DNA from: JACVRW01 sp963819635
GTDB taxonomy: Bacteria; Actinomycetota; Thermoleophilia; Solirubrobacterales; Thermoleophilaceae
Reading direction: 5' to 3'
DNA: 64,000 bases
NCBI GenBank assembly: GCA_963819635.1
Contig: CAWFWX010000007.1
Span: forward strand, 1-64,000
Below the pieces are notes generated by a model. That model saw nothing but the letters and a program-made list of their open reading frames with translations. It did not search any database and had not been told where the DNA came from. The position numbers and the translations under genes are program-made. Of this stretch, positions 35,976-44,583 are shown piece by piece (the first letter of the stretch is position 1; each line of letters opens with the position of its first letter).

Positions 35976-36000
35976 ACCCGGACAGCGGACGACTAGGGCA

Positions 36001-36050
36001 TCCGCCTGGGGAGTTCACGGACGCGAACGCCGCCTCTGCGAGGAAGCATT
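36001..36050 (+). promoter_or_regulatory. possible degenerate leader copy upstream of DUF4331 gene 1
   Basis: Contains CTGGGGAGTTCACGGACGCG followed by AACGCC, resembling the leader core GGGGA-NN-CCACGATGCG with several changes and no ATG. It lies 50-90 bases before the DUF4331 start and has the right orientation. I treat it as uncertain. Confidence 0.3.
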
Positions 36051-36092
36051 TGGCCCACTCGCACTCCAGAGTCCTGAAGGAGGACAGCACCC

Positions 36093-37291
36093 ATGTCAGA
36101 CCACAACAACAGCCCCCGCGGGGTGGCCGAGCCGGCCATCGACATCGCCGACAGCTACGTCTTCCCCAGCCCGTCCCGGCCGGGCCGGCTGGTGCTCGTC
36201 ATGACCGTCTTCCCCAACGCTCAGCCGGGAGCGCTGTTCTCGGACGCCGCCAGCTACCGGTTCCGCATCCGGCCCGTGACCATCCCGGCCGACGGCCCCG
36301 GCTCGCGCTTCGAGGTCGGCACGGATGAGTACGACGTCACCTGCACGTTCGCGGCGCCGGTGACGGACGACGCCGGGCAACTCTGTGCAGGAGGGCACGT
36401 GCACGCTCCCGAACGGTGCCACGGTCTCCTTCCGCGTGAACGACGAGCAGGGCGCCGAGGCGCCCGGCGCGCGCGTCTACGCCGGGCTGCGCATGGACCC
36501 CCTCTTCAACGACTCCACCGCGTACGTCGAAACGCTCGCGACCCGGCGGCTCGCCTTCCAGGAGAACGCCGCCAACGGCGCCGATGGATGGGACATCCTG
36601 GGCATCGTCGTCGAGCTCGACGTCGCCACGATGCTCGGGGGGGCGCCGGGAACGCTGTTCGCCGTCGCCGCGGAAACGGTCACGGCCGGCAAGTTCCCGG
36701 TGCGCCTGGAGCGGTTCGGGCGTGCCTTTGTGAAGGGCCAGATGCTCGGCGAGCTCGGAGACGACACGGTCAACAGCGACCTCGACGTTCGTGAGCTCTG
36801 GAACCAGGAAGACCCCTTCGAGCTGGCGCCGAACTACCTCGGCGCCTACCGCGCCCGGCTGAACTCCAACCTGGCCGTCATGGACGGCATCGACGGAAAG
36901 ATCGACTGGCCGCTGCAGCCGGATGGGACCCACCCGCTGACCGAGCTGTACCTGGGCGACTACCAGGTCGTGGACGTCGCGAAGCCGTACGCCGAGGACA
37001 GCTACCTCGAGATCGAGCAGGCGCTGCTGCAGGGCCGCCCGCACGCGACCTGCGGTGGCCGGTCGCTCAACGACGACGCGGGCGACGCGAATCTCACGTT
37101 CGTCATCACGGGCGGGAATGGCCCGCGCATCAGCGACGGTGTCGACCAGGCGACCGTGCGAGCGTCGGAGCAGCTTCCCCTACCTGGCGCCGCCGAATCC
37201 CGACCCGGTCGCCGCCGGCAGGATCCTGGCCCCCTCCAAGGTCGCCGACCAACTCGGCTTTCTCCAAGCAGCCGGTCTGGCGAGCCGCTGA
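36093..37291 (+). CDS. DUF4331-family protein 1 (frame disrupted)
   Basis: About 400 codons. DUF4331 features: DIADSYVFPSPSRPGRLVLV at the start, ARVYAGLRMDPLFNDSTAYV in the middle, and FPYLAPPNPDP near the end. Frame changes near 36380 and 37165. No signal peptide, unlike the second copy at 54453. The family is uncharacterised; it is related by pattern to secreted beta-propeller-like proteins. Its TGA overlaps the ATG of a TPR gene, and a NicO permease precedes it. Confidence 0.82.
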
Positions 37292-38296
37292 TGGCGGACA
37301 GCGGGCCTGTGACGACGGCGGGGGTCATCGCCGTCGGGAACCTCGAGGCGCGGATCGACGGTCAAGTCTCACGAGCGACGGCGGGACGGCTCACCGTCGG
37401 CGAGCGCGCCGAGCTGGTCGAGTTGATCGCGTTGCGGGGCCACGTGCTGGGCCGCATTGCCGACTCCGAGCGGGCCGCGGCGATGGCGGACGAGCTCGTC
37501 GACCAGGTGCCGAGCGACGCCCGGTCCTTCGTGGCGCGCGCCAGGATGAGGGGCGTCTTCCACCGGTTCGCGCCGGCCCTGACGGACCTCGACACCGCGG
37601 CCGCCTTGGGGGGCGACCGCGTCGACCTCGATGCGGAGCGCGCCGCGATCTATCAGGCGCTCGGACGCTACGACGAGGCGCTCGCGATCCGTCGACTGGC
37701 CGTTGACGGTCATGCCGACTTCAGCGCGCTGGCAGCTCTCGCAGGGGTCTACGGCGAGCGCGGGGAGATGGACGAGGCGGAGCGCTGGTTCAGGGCGGCG
37801 ACACGTTGCTACCGCGGCACCTCGCCGTTCCCGCTGGCGATGCTGGAGTTCCAACGCGGCAAGCTGTGGATGGAGCACGACGATCTCCGCCGTGCCCGCG
37901 CCTGGTGCGATGCGGCGGTCCGCCGGCTTCCGGCCTACGTCCCCGCGCAGGGCCACCTGGCCGAACTCGACGCTGCCCTGGGGGAGACGGCGGCGGCCAT
38001 CGCCCGCCTTCGGCCGCTGGCGCTCGCATCCGACGATCCCGATTACGCGACGCAGCTCGCCCGCATCTTGCGCAGACGCCGGCCAAACCGAGGAGGCGCA
38101 GACCTGGCGTGGCAAGGCGGAAGCCCGCTACGACGAATTGCTCGCGCGTCACCGAGATGCGTTCGCCGATCATGCCGCCGAGTTCTGGCTCACGATCGGC
38201 GGCGATCCCGAGCGAGCGCTCTCGCTCGCGCGGCAGAATCTTTCACTCCGCCAGACCCCTCGTGCCCGCGCGCTCGTGCGCCGCTCGAGCCCGTGA
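37291..38296 (+). CDS. TPR protein coupled to DUF4331 gene 1 (one frame change)
   Basis: About 335 codons of tetratricopeptide-like repeats (AAIYQALGRYDEALAIRRLA, GVYGERGEMDEAERWFRAAT, and others). A frame change near 38085 continues into TEEAQTWRGKAEARYDELLA and then to a stop at 38296. It starts by TGATG overlap with the DUF4331 gene. The same DUF4331-TPR order occurs at 54.5-57.3 kb, which argues for a working pair. Confidence 0.8.
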
Positions 38297-38323
38297 CGAG
38301 CACGGTCTGCTCCACAAGCGGCC

Positions 38324-38939
38324 TCATCCGCGGCGCTTCACGTACATGTCGTGGTCGGGCGTATCCGGCCGTCCGGCCGACGCAGGGCCCGCAGCGAGCT
38401 CGTGACGCAGCCAGACCAGGAAGGTCGGGTCCTTGCCCTCGGTCGTCGAATCGAGCTCGACGAAGCGCAGGTACAGCTCGGTATCGAGCAACCGTGCCAG
38501 CAGCCCGTCGAACGCGTCGGGCTCGGTCCGCTTGTTCTTGAAAATCCAGTACGCCTCGTCGTGGAGCTCGATCGTCTGAAGCAGCCTCGGGTCGCTGGTG
38601 TGGCGCTCGGCGACTCGGCGGGCGAGCACGGCGTGATCGTTGTCGCGCGACCAAGGACGGTCGCGCCGAACCGCCCACTTCATGGAGTCGTGCACAAGCG
38701 CGACGAAGCGCAGAGGCTGAGCGCAGCTCGTCGTCCGGGCCGATCTTGCGGAGGATCGCGGCGACGTGCGCCCCGACCAGACGCTCCGGATGGCCCGTGT
38801 CCTGCACGCGGAAGGCCCAACCGCGTCGAACATCGGGGTCGGACGCCACCGCGCGCTCCAGCGCGGTTTGGGCGCTGAAACCCGGCACGAGCTCCTCGCA
38901 GGCGGTGTCGGTGCCTCGGCTGGTGGTCATCGTGCTCAT
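38324..38939 (-). CDS. HD-domain-like protein (one frame change)
   Basis: About 205 codons. The C-terminal two thirds resemble an HD phosphohydrolase fold (RFVALVHDSMKW, NDHAVLARRVAERHTSDPRL, ELHDEAYWIF), with His-Asp pairs that could bind metal. A frame change near 38725 joins it to an N-terminal part. Its ATG overlaps the stop of the aldo/keto reductase by four bases, so it follows that gene in one operon. Confidence 0.7.
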
Positions 38940-39751
38940 CGGGCGCGTGCGCCGTCACGCGTGCGCTCGGTGCTGAGCGCGTCGAGCGCGTCCATGTCCT
39001 CGTCGGACAGCGTGAAGTCGAAGATCTGCGCGTTTTCCTCGATTCGGTCGCGGTGCGTCGACTTCGGGATGACGGGAAGAACTCGCTGCACGGACCAGCG
39101 CAGAAGCACCTGGGCTGGAGTACGCCCCACGCGCTCGGCGATCTGCCGCACACACCGGTCCGAGAGATGCCGGCCGGTGCCGAGCGGGCTGTAGGCCTCG
39201 AGCGTCACGTTGCGCTCCTCGCACGCCTCGAGCAACTTCGGCCGGTACTCGAACGGACTGAACTGCACCTGATTCACAACCGGCGGGATCTCGGCTACCG
39301 ACATCACCTCGTCGAGCTCGCCCACGCCGTAGTTCGAGACGCCGATCGAGCGCGCGTAGCCGCGTTCATGGGCACGTTCCATCCCGGGCCAAGCCCGGGT
39401 CGGCCGGCCCTGCGGCCAGTGGACGAGGTAGAGGTCGACCTGGTCGACGCCCAGCCGTTCCAGGCTCCGCTGCGCCTCGGCCTCCGCGTCGCGCCGCGCG
39501 GGGAGGAACTTCGTCGTGATGAAGACGTCCTCGCGTGGTACGCCGCTCTCCCGCAGCCCGCGGCCGACGCTCTCCTCGTTGCCGTAGAGCTGCGCCGTGT
39601 CCACGTGGCGGTAGCCGAGCTCGAGCGCCCAGCGCACCGCGTTCACGCACTCCGGCCCGTTCGGCACCTGCCAGACGCCGAGGCCGAGAAGAGGGATCTC
39701 GTTGCCGTCGGCGAGCACGCGCCCGTCCGCGGTCACTCTTTCGGTAGACAT
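38936..39751 (-). CDS. aldo/keto reductase (paralogue of 1300-2130)
   Basis: A 271-residue reductase with the complete tetrad Asp51, Tyr56, Lys81, His111. By eye about three quarters identical to the reductase at 1300-2130, including HVDTAQLYGNEESVG and YSPLGTGRHLSD. GGAG lies before ATG 39751. Unlike its paralogue it has leader L10 directly upstream and is followed by an HD-like gene rather than preceded by a thiol protein. Confidence 0.93.
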   Translation of the reverse strand: MSTERVTADGRVLADGNEIPLLGLGVWQVPNGPECVNAVRWALELGYRHVDTAQLYGNEESVGRGLRESGVPREDVFITTKFLPARRDAEAEAQRSLERLGVDQVDLYLVHWPQGRPTRAWPGMERAHERGYARSIGVSNYGVGELDEVMSVAEIPPVVNQVQFSPFEYRPKLLEACEERNVTLEAYSPLGTGRHLSDRCVRQIAERVGRTPAQVLLRWSVQRVLPVIPKSTHRDRIEENAQIFDFTLSDEDMDALDALSTERTRDGARAR

Positions 39752-39795
39752 TGCGGGCTCCTCTCTTGAGTCAGTCCAGAACCTGGTGAGGTTGC

Positions 39796-39864
39796 TTCGA
39801 TAGTGCCGCCACGAGGACGGCTCCGCATCGTGGTGTCCCCCCAAGCCGCTCCGAAGTGTTCGCC
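39796..39864 (-). promoter_or_regulatory. leader element copy L10, upstream of the second aldo/keto reductase
   Basis: On the minus strand: CGAACACTTCGGAGCGG, GGGGGGACACCACGATGCGG and GGCACTATCGAA. The core ATG at 39828 would encode MRSRPRGGTIEA and end in a stop 22 bases inside the reductase gene, in another frame. It lies 45 bases from the reductase start. Between this element and 40102 I see no gene. Confidence 0.72.
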
Positions 39865-40102
39865 GGGCCGCCAATCCAGGATCGTGCGGGCCGGGAGCGG
39901 ACCCGCGCGGCGGGGACCGAGCTCGCTCTGGGTAGAGCGTCGGTTTCGACGACCGAAGGTCTTACGCCAACCGCCGTTGGGCTGTGTCCTGACCCGACAA
40001 CCAGGGCAGCAGAAAGGGCCATTTCGTTCGCACCTTGTTCCCACCCAGGCGATACGAGCGCGCCCACGCGACCGAGCTTTGGCTCTGTAGAGCCGTTCAG
40101 GA

Positions 40103-40146
40103 AGCGCGCCCGACAGGATTCGAACCTGTGGCCTTCGGTTCCGTAG
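40103..40146 (-). repeat. tRNA-Arg 3'-half fragment; left 44-bp direct repeat (putative att site)
   Basis: Forty-four bases identical to 46705-46748, covering the tRNA-Arg anticodon loop to the 3' end, in the same orientation. The 5' half of the tRNA is missing, so this is not a functional tRNA. This is the arrangement left by integration at a tRNA gene. The following 167 bases to 40313 contain tandem TTGAACCACG motifs (40234-40252) and the start region of LuxR regulator 3. Confidence 0.85.
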
Positions 40147-40313
40147 GTCGCCAGAGCTCGGTCTGTCAGGCCCTGAGACCGCTTCCTAGATCGGCTCAGG
40201 TTCACTCAGGTTGGCCCGGATCTGCTCGGAATTGAACCACGTTTGAACCACGGCGCGCACAAGGCGCCGGTGGCAACGGTGGTGCTCCGCTCATATGCTG
40301 GTGGCGAGCGCGC

Positions 40314-43115
40314 ATGGACTCGTCGGACCGCGATGTGGTGGGTCGAGAGGAGGAGATCGCTGCGCTCACCGACTTCCTCGACGGGCCGCCGAGCTTGCCC
40401 GGCGTCTTGCTGTTGGAGGGAGAGGCCGGTATCGGCAAGACGACGCTCTGGCGACATGGCGTCGAACTGGCGTCTGAACGCTCGTACCGCGTGCTCTCGT
40501 GCCGGCCGTCCGGGTCGGAGGCGCAACTCTCGTTCGTGGCGCTCGGAGACCTTCTCGAGGACGCGCTCGAGGAGGTTCTGCCCGTCCTCCCGGGGCCGCA
40601 GGCCAAGGCGCTTGCGGTGGCGCTGCTGCTCGGTGAAGCCGATGGCTCGCCTCCTGACCAGCGGGCGATCGCGCTGGCGTTCCTGGGGGCGCTGCGCGTG
40701 CTGGCGCGGGCCGGACCGGTCGCGGTGGCGGTCGATGACATCCAATGGCTCGATCGTTCGTCGGCGTTCGTGCTGGAGTTCGCGTTGCGGCGTCTCGGCG
40801 GGGACGCGCTCGCCTTTCTGCTCGCCTTGCGGGACGAGGGTGCGACATCGCCGCCGCTCGACCTCGAGCGTGCGCTGCCCGATGAGCGGCTACGGCGCCT
40901 CCGAGTCGGGCCGCTCAGCTTGGGCGCCGTGCACCGGCTGGTGAACGAACGGCTCGATCTGGTGCTGTCGCGTGCCACGACTGCGACGGCTGCGCGAGCT
41001 GTCGGGCGGGAACCCGTTGTTCGCTCTGGAGCTGGGCCGCGCCGTCGGCCGCGGTGCGATCCGACTGGAGCCCGGCGAGCCGCTGCCCGGATCGCTCGCG
41101 ACGCTCGTCGGTGACCGCCTCGCGGTGCTTCCGGCCGATACCCGCGCCGCCCTGGTCGCCGCGGCCGCCGTCTCGCACCCGACACTCGAGCTCGTGGGGC
41201 GCGCGACCGGTGGACGAGCCGAAGAGCGGCTGGCGCCGGCGCTCGCGGCGGGCGTCATCGAGCTCGAGGGGGATCACATCCGCTTCTCCCATCCGCTGCT
41301 CGCGTCCGGCGCATACGCGCCGACCGGCGGCAGCGATCGCCGGGCACTTCACCGGCGTCTGGCCGAGCTGCTGCCCGAGCCGGAGGAGCGCGCGCGCCAC
41401 CTCGCGCTCGGCGCCGAGGGTCCCGACGCCGACGTCGCCGATGTGCTCGAGGCTGCGGCCCACCGGGCCCATTCCCGCGGCGCGCTGGCCGCCGCAGCCG
41501 ACCTGTCCGAGCAGGCTCGCCGGCTGACGCCGGCGGACATGGAGGACACGGGCCACCGTCGAACGATCCAAGCCGCGAGCTACGCCTGGGAGGCCGGAGA
41601 GAGCGGTCGCGCGCGCGAACTGCTGAGCGACGCTCGAGCCACCGCTTCGCCCGGCCCCGGGCGCGGGGAGGTCCTCTTCTGGCTGGGCACGTTGCAGGAG
41701 TACGAGGGCGACCGCGAAAGCGCGGTCGAGCTGTACCGCGAGGCTCGCTCGGAGGCGGGCGACGACATCGCGCTCGGTGCCCGCATCGAGGAGGGGCTCG
41801 CCAGTGCGCTCTTCATGATGCGCAGGGACCTGCCCGCGGCCGCCGATCATGCCCGCGCCGCCGTCACCCTCGCCGAGCAGGCGGGTGAGCCGGCGTACGC
41901 AGATCGCGGGGCTGAGCCAACTGGGCCTGGTCGACGCGGTGCGAGGTGGGCACGAATGGAGACCGGCGCTCGAGCGCGGACGAGAGCTCGAGGATCGAGC
42001 CGGGCCGTTCCGGTCGCCGCCAGCGCGACCTTCGGTCTCGCGGTCGTGCTTCGGCTGGGTAGACGAGTTCGCGCAGGCGCGCGAGCTGTTCGGCTCCCTC
42101 CGCGAGTACGCCGAGGAACGTGCCGAGGAGAGCGCGCTGCCGTGGATCCTCGCGCAGCTCGGTTGGGTCGAGTTCCTCGCCGGCCGCTGGGCCGAGGCGA
42201 GCCGCTACGCCGAGGAGGGGATAGAGATCGCGCTCCAGACCGACCAGGAGCCGCAGCGCCTCTTCGCGGTCGCGGTGCGCGCGCTGTTGCGGGCCTCCCG
42301 GGGCGACGTGGAAGGCGCACGGGGCGACGCGGAGACCACGGTCGCGCTCGCCGACGAGCGCGGAGTGATGATCGCGAGCATCCTCGCCGCGTCCGCGCTG
42401 GGCCTGCTCGAGCTCTCGCTGGGGAATCACGACGCGGTGCACCGGCTGCTCGGCCCGCTGCGAGCGCGCTCGAGCGAGGGCGGCGTCCGGGAGCCCGGCT
42501 CGATGCGCTTCGTGCCCGACGAGATCGAGGCGCTGATCGCGCTCGGTCGGCTTGGAGGAGGCCGAAGCGCTGCTCGATCGGCTCGAGGGGCAGTCGACCA
42601 GGCTCGACCGGGCCTCCGCGCTCGCGGCGGCCGGCCGCTGCAGCGGTCTGCTCGCGGCCGCGCGCGGCGACATCGAGGGCGCGCTGGAGCTCGCTGCAGA
42701 AGGCGCTCGCCGAGCACGAGCGCGTGTCGATGCCGTTCGAGCGCGCCCGCACGCTGCTCGCGCTCGGCTCGACGCGAAGGCGGGCCAGGATGAAGCGGCC
42801 GCGCGCGAGGCGCTCGAGCAGGCGCTCGCCGTCTTCGAGGAGCTCGGCGCCGCGATCTGGGCCGAGAAGGCACGCGCGGAGCTCGCACGCATCGGCGGCC
42901 GTCCTGCGGCCACGGGCGAGCTGACCCCGACGGAACGCCGCATCGCGGCGCTCGTCGCCGAGGGACGCTCGAACAAGGAGATCGCGGCGGCGCTCTTTGT
43001 GACGCCGAAGACGGTCGACACCCAGCTCTCGCGGATCTACCGCAAGGTCGGCGTCCGCTCCCGCACCGAGCTCGCCAGGCACCTGACGAGCGACGCCGAG
43101 ACGCCCAAACTGTAG
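40314..43115 (+). CDS. LuxR-family large ATPase regulator 3 (frame disrupted)
   Basis: LAL-type regulator of about 930 codons beginning MDSSDRDVVGREEEIAALTD. Walker A GEAGIGKTT, Walker B AVAVDDIQWLDRSS, then LRELSGGNPLFALELGRAV, TPR-like helices, and a C-terminal LuxR domain (LTPTERRIAALVAEGRSNKEIA, TVDTQLSRIYRKVG). Frame changes near 40975, 41895 and 42550, with more between 42690 and 42780. It is the first gene inside the tRNA-flanked segment and could control the secreted proteins next to it. Confidence 0.85.
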
Positions 43116-43163
43116 GCCTTTGCCGACTTTCTCACGCGCCGCGGCCGCCGTAGGTTCGGCTGC

Positions 43164-43412
43164 ATGACGACCTTCCTCGTCGAGGCGTACACACCGGCCA
43201 CGACCAGGATCGCGGACGTTGAGGCGCGGGCCCGCTGTGCCGCCGACCACCTCGCGCAAAACCGGACGCGACATCCACTACGTGCGCGCGATCTACGTGC
43301 CCGAAGACGAGCTCTGCCTGCACCTCGTCGACGCTACCTCGCTCGAAGCGGCTAACCAACTAGTGCGGCGAGCCGGAATCCGCCAGACCGAATCGTCGAG
43401 GCAGGACCGTGA
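43164..43412 (+). CDS. DUF4242-like small protein (frame disrupted)
   Basis: About 82 codons. MTTFLVEAYTPATTR, then GRDIHYVRAIYVPEDELC, then LVDATSLEAANQLVRRAG match the DUF4242 group (relatives of a nickel-binding actinobacterial protein). Frame changes near 43215 and 43375 are needed; the second leads to DRIVEAGP and a stop at 43412. Confidence 0.7.
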
Positions 43413-43477
43413 AACCTGCCCCAATGGGTCGCGGGGTGAGGCTGCGACGGCGCGTGCCCTCTTGGAAAGGAGAGGAA

Positions 43478-43588
43478 ATGAGGATTCCATTTTCGCGTCG
43501 CGCTGCCAGCGTCGCCGTGGCTTCACTTGCAGCGCTTGCGGCGCTCGTACCCAGCGCGGCTGACATCCGAAGGAAGGACTCGAGATGA
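43478..43588 (+). CDS. 36-aa signal-peptide-like protein
   Basis: Encodes MRIPFSRRAASVAVASLAAL, continuing to ALVPSAADIRRKDSR. A strong AAAGGAGAGG precedes the ATG at 43478. Basic start, hydrophobic core and AxA-like end fit a signal peptide with almost nothing behind it. The stop overlaps the ATG of the next gene (ATGA). It may be a leader peptide or the stump of a truncated secreted protein. Confidence 0.45.
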   Translation: MRIPFSRRAASVAVASLAALAALVPSAADIRRKDSR

Positions 43589-43820
43589 AGCTCGGACAGC
43601 AGCATCGGCTCGCCCGCTCCGTCGCATCTGGCCTCGCGATCGGAGCTCTCGCCGCCCCCAACGCGGCAGCGCATCACTTGGAGTTGAAGGACTCGGACGG
43701 CCGCGGCAGCGAGTCCTCGCACCCGTCGGGCGGAAATCGACGGGGGCCTTGTGGCCATCGGAGCGGTCGGCCTGCTTCGGACTCACCGTCGGCGCAGCCA
43801 TGGTTGTCGCGCCGCCGTGA
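43585..43820 (+). CDS. small exported protein with C-terminal membrane segment (frame disrupted)
   Basis: Starts MKLGQQHRLARSVASGLAIG with signal peptide and ALAAPNAAAHH cleavage-like site. After a Ser/Gly-rich stretch, frame changes near 43730 and 43780 connect to EIDGGLVAIGAVGLL and GLTVGAAMVVAPP, a C-terminal hydrophobic anchor. I do not recognise a family. It is translationally coupled to the 36-aa ORF. Confidence 0.5.
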
Positions 43821-43880
43821 GGACGCTGCCCGCGGCGCCCAACCGAGCGTTGCGAGCGACCGGCTGAAAGGAGTAGCACC

Positions 43881-44370
43881 ATGAGAAAGAGGCTCACAGT
43901 GGGCGCCGCGACCGGCCTCATGCTGGCCACCGGAGCCATCGCAGTCGGGGCAACCTCGGCGTCCTCGGACCGGTCGTCAGGCGACGTTCTCCGACTGGTC
44001 GGGAAGGAGGTCTCCTCCCAGTTCCTCGACCTCGGCGAAGCCGACTTCAGCGAAGGCGACCAGTTCGTCTTCACGAACGACCTCTTGCGCGGGGACACGA
44101 AGGTCGGGAGGACGGCGGCTGGTGCATGGTACGCGCCTCACGGATGAAGGTGCCGCCACCGTCGAGTGTGACGGTGTCAACTCGCTCCCCGGCGGCCTGA
44201 TCACGGTCCAGGGGATCGTCACCTACGCCCCCGGCGAGGAGATCAAGGCCGAGCCGTACCACTTCGCCATCAGCGGCGGCACCGGCAAGTACCGGGCGGC
44301 TGGCGACACGGTCCGGATCGAGGAGGTCAGTGGCGAGGAGCTCCGCCTGACCTTCCGGCTCCGCGACTAA
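43881..44370 (+). CDS. secreted allene-oxide-cyclase/dirigent-like barrel protein (frame disrupted)
   Basis: About 160 codons. Signal peptide MRKRLTVGAATGLMLATGAI, then VSSQFLDLGEADFSEGDQFV, then AISGGTGKYRAAGDTVRIEE. The last block with GG-TG-Y-A-G is typical of allene oxide cyclase-like eight-stranded barrels found in secreted actinobacterial proteins. Frame changes near 44120 and 44135. AAAGGAG lies before ATG 43881. Ligand or enzyme activity unknown. Confidence 0.75.
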
Positions 44371-44383
44371 CGGCGCCAAGGCG

Positions 44384-44538
44384 ATGAAGAGCTACCCGGT
44401 CGAGCTCTACCAGCCGCGGCCGGCGTCGGCACCCGGCCCGGCCTCCAGAGTTGTGGCCGACTTCGACCGGGGGGCAGCCGCGGTCAGGTGGCCGCGTCGG
44501 AAAGCGAGACGCGCGCCGAGGGCATCGTCGTGTGCCTA
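44384..44538 (+). CDS. possible truncated DUF4242-like gene
   Basis: Fifty-one codons starting MKSYPVELYQPRPASAPG. The first ten residues recall DUF4242 starts (MKTYLVELY...), but the rest is Arg-rich and ends early. It may be a remnant of a duplicate of the 43164 gene. Confidence 0.3.
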
Positions 44539-44583
44539 ACACCGCGCCAGAAGAGGCGATGGCTATTGGAGAGAGGAACAGCG

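Noticed and set aside
3421..39864. The leader copies as an insertion sequence or MITE
   Set aside because: They have no shared terminal inverted repeats, no target duplications, and a consistent orientation toward genes.
40103..40146. A second tRNA-Arg gene at the left repeat
   Set aside because: Only the 3' half is present; the acceptor 5' strand and D-arm are missing, so it cannot fold as a tRNA.
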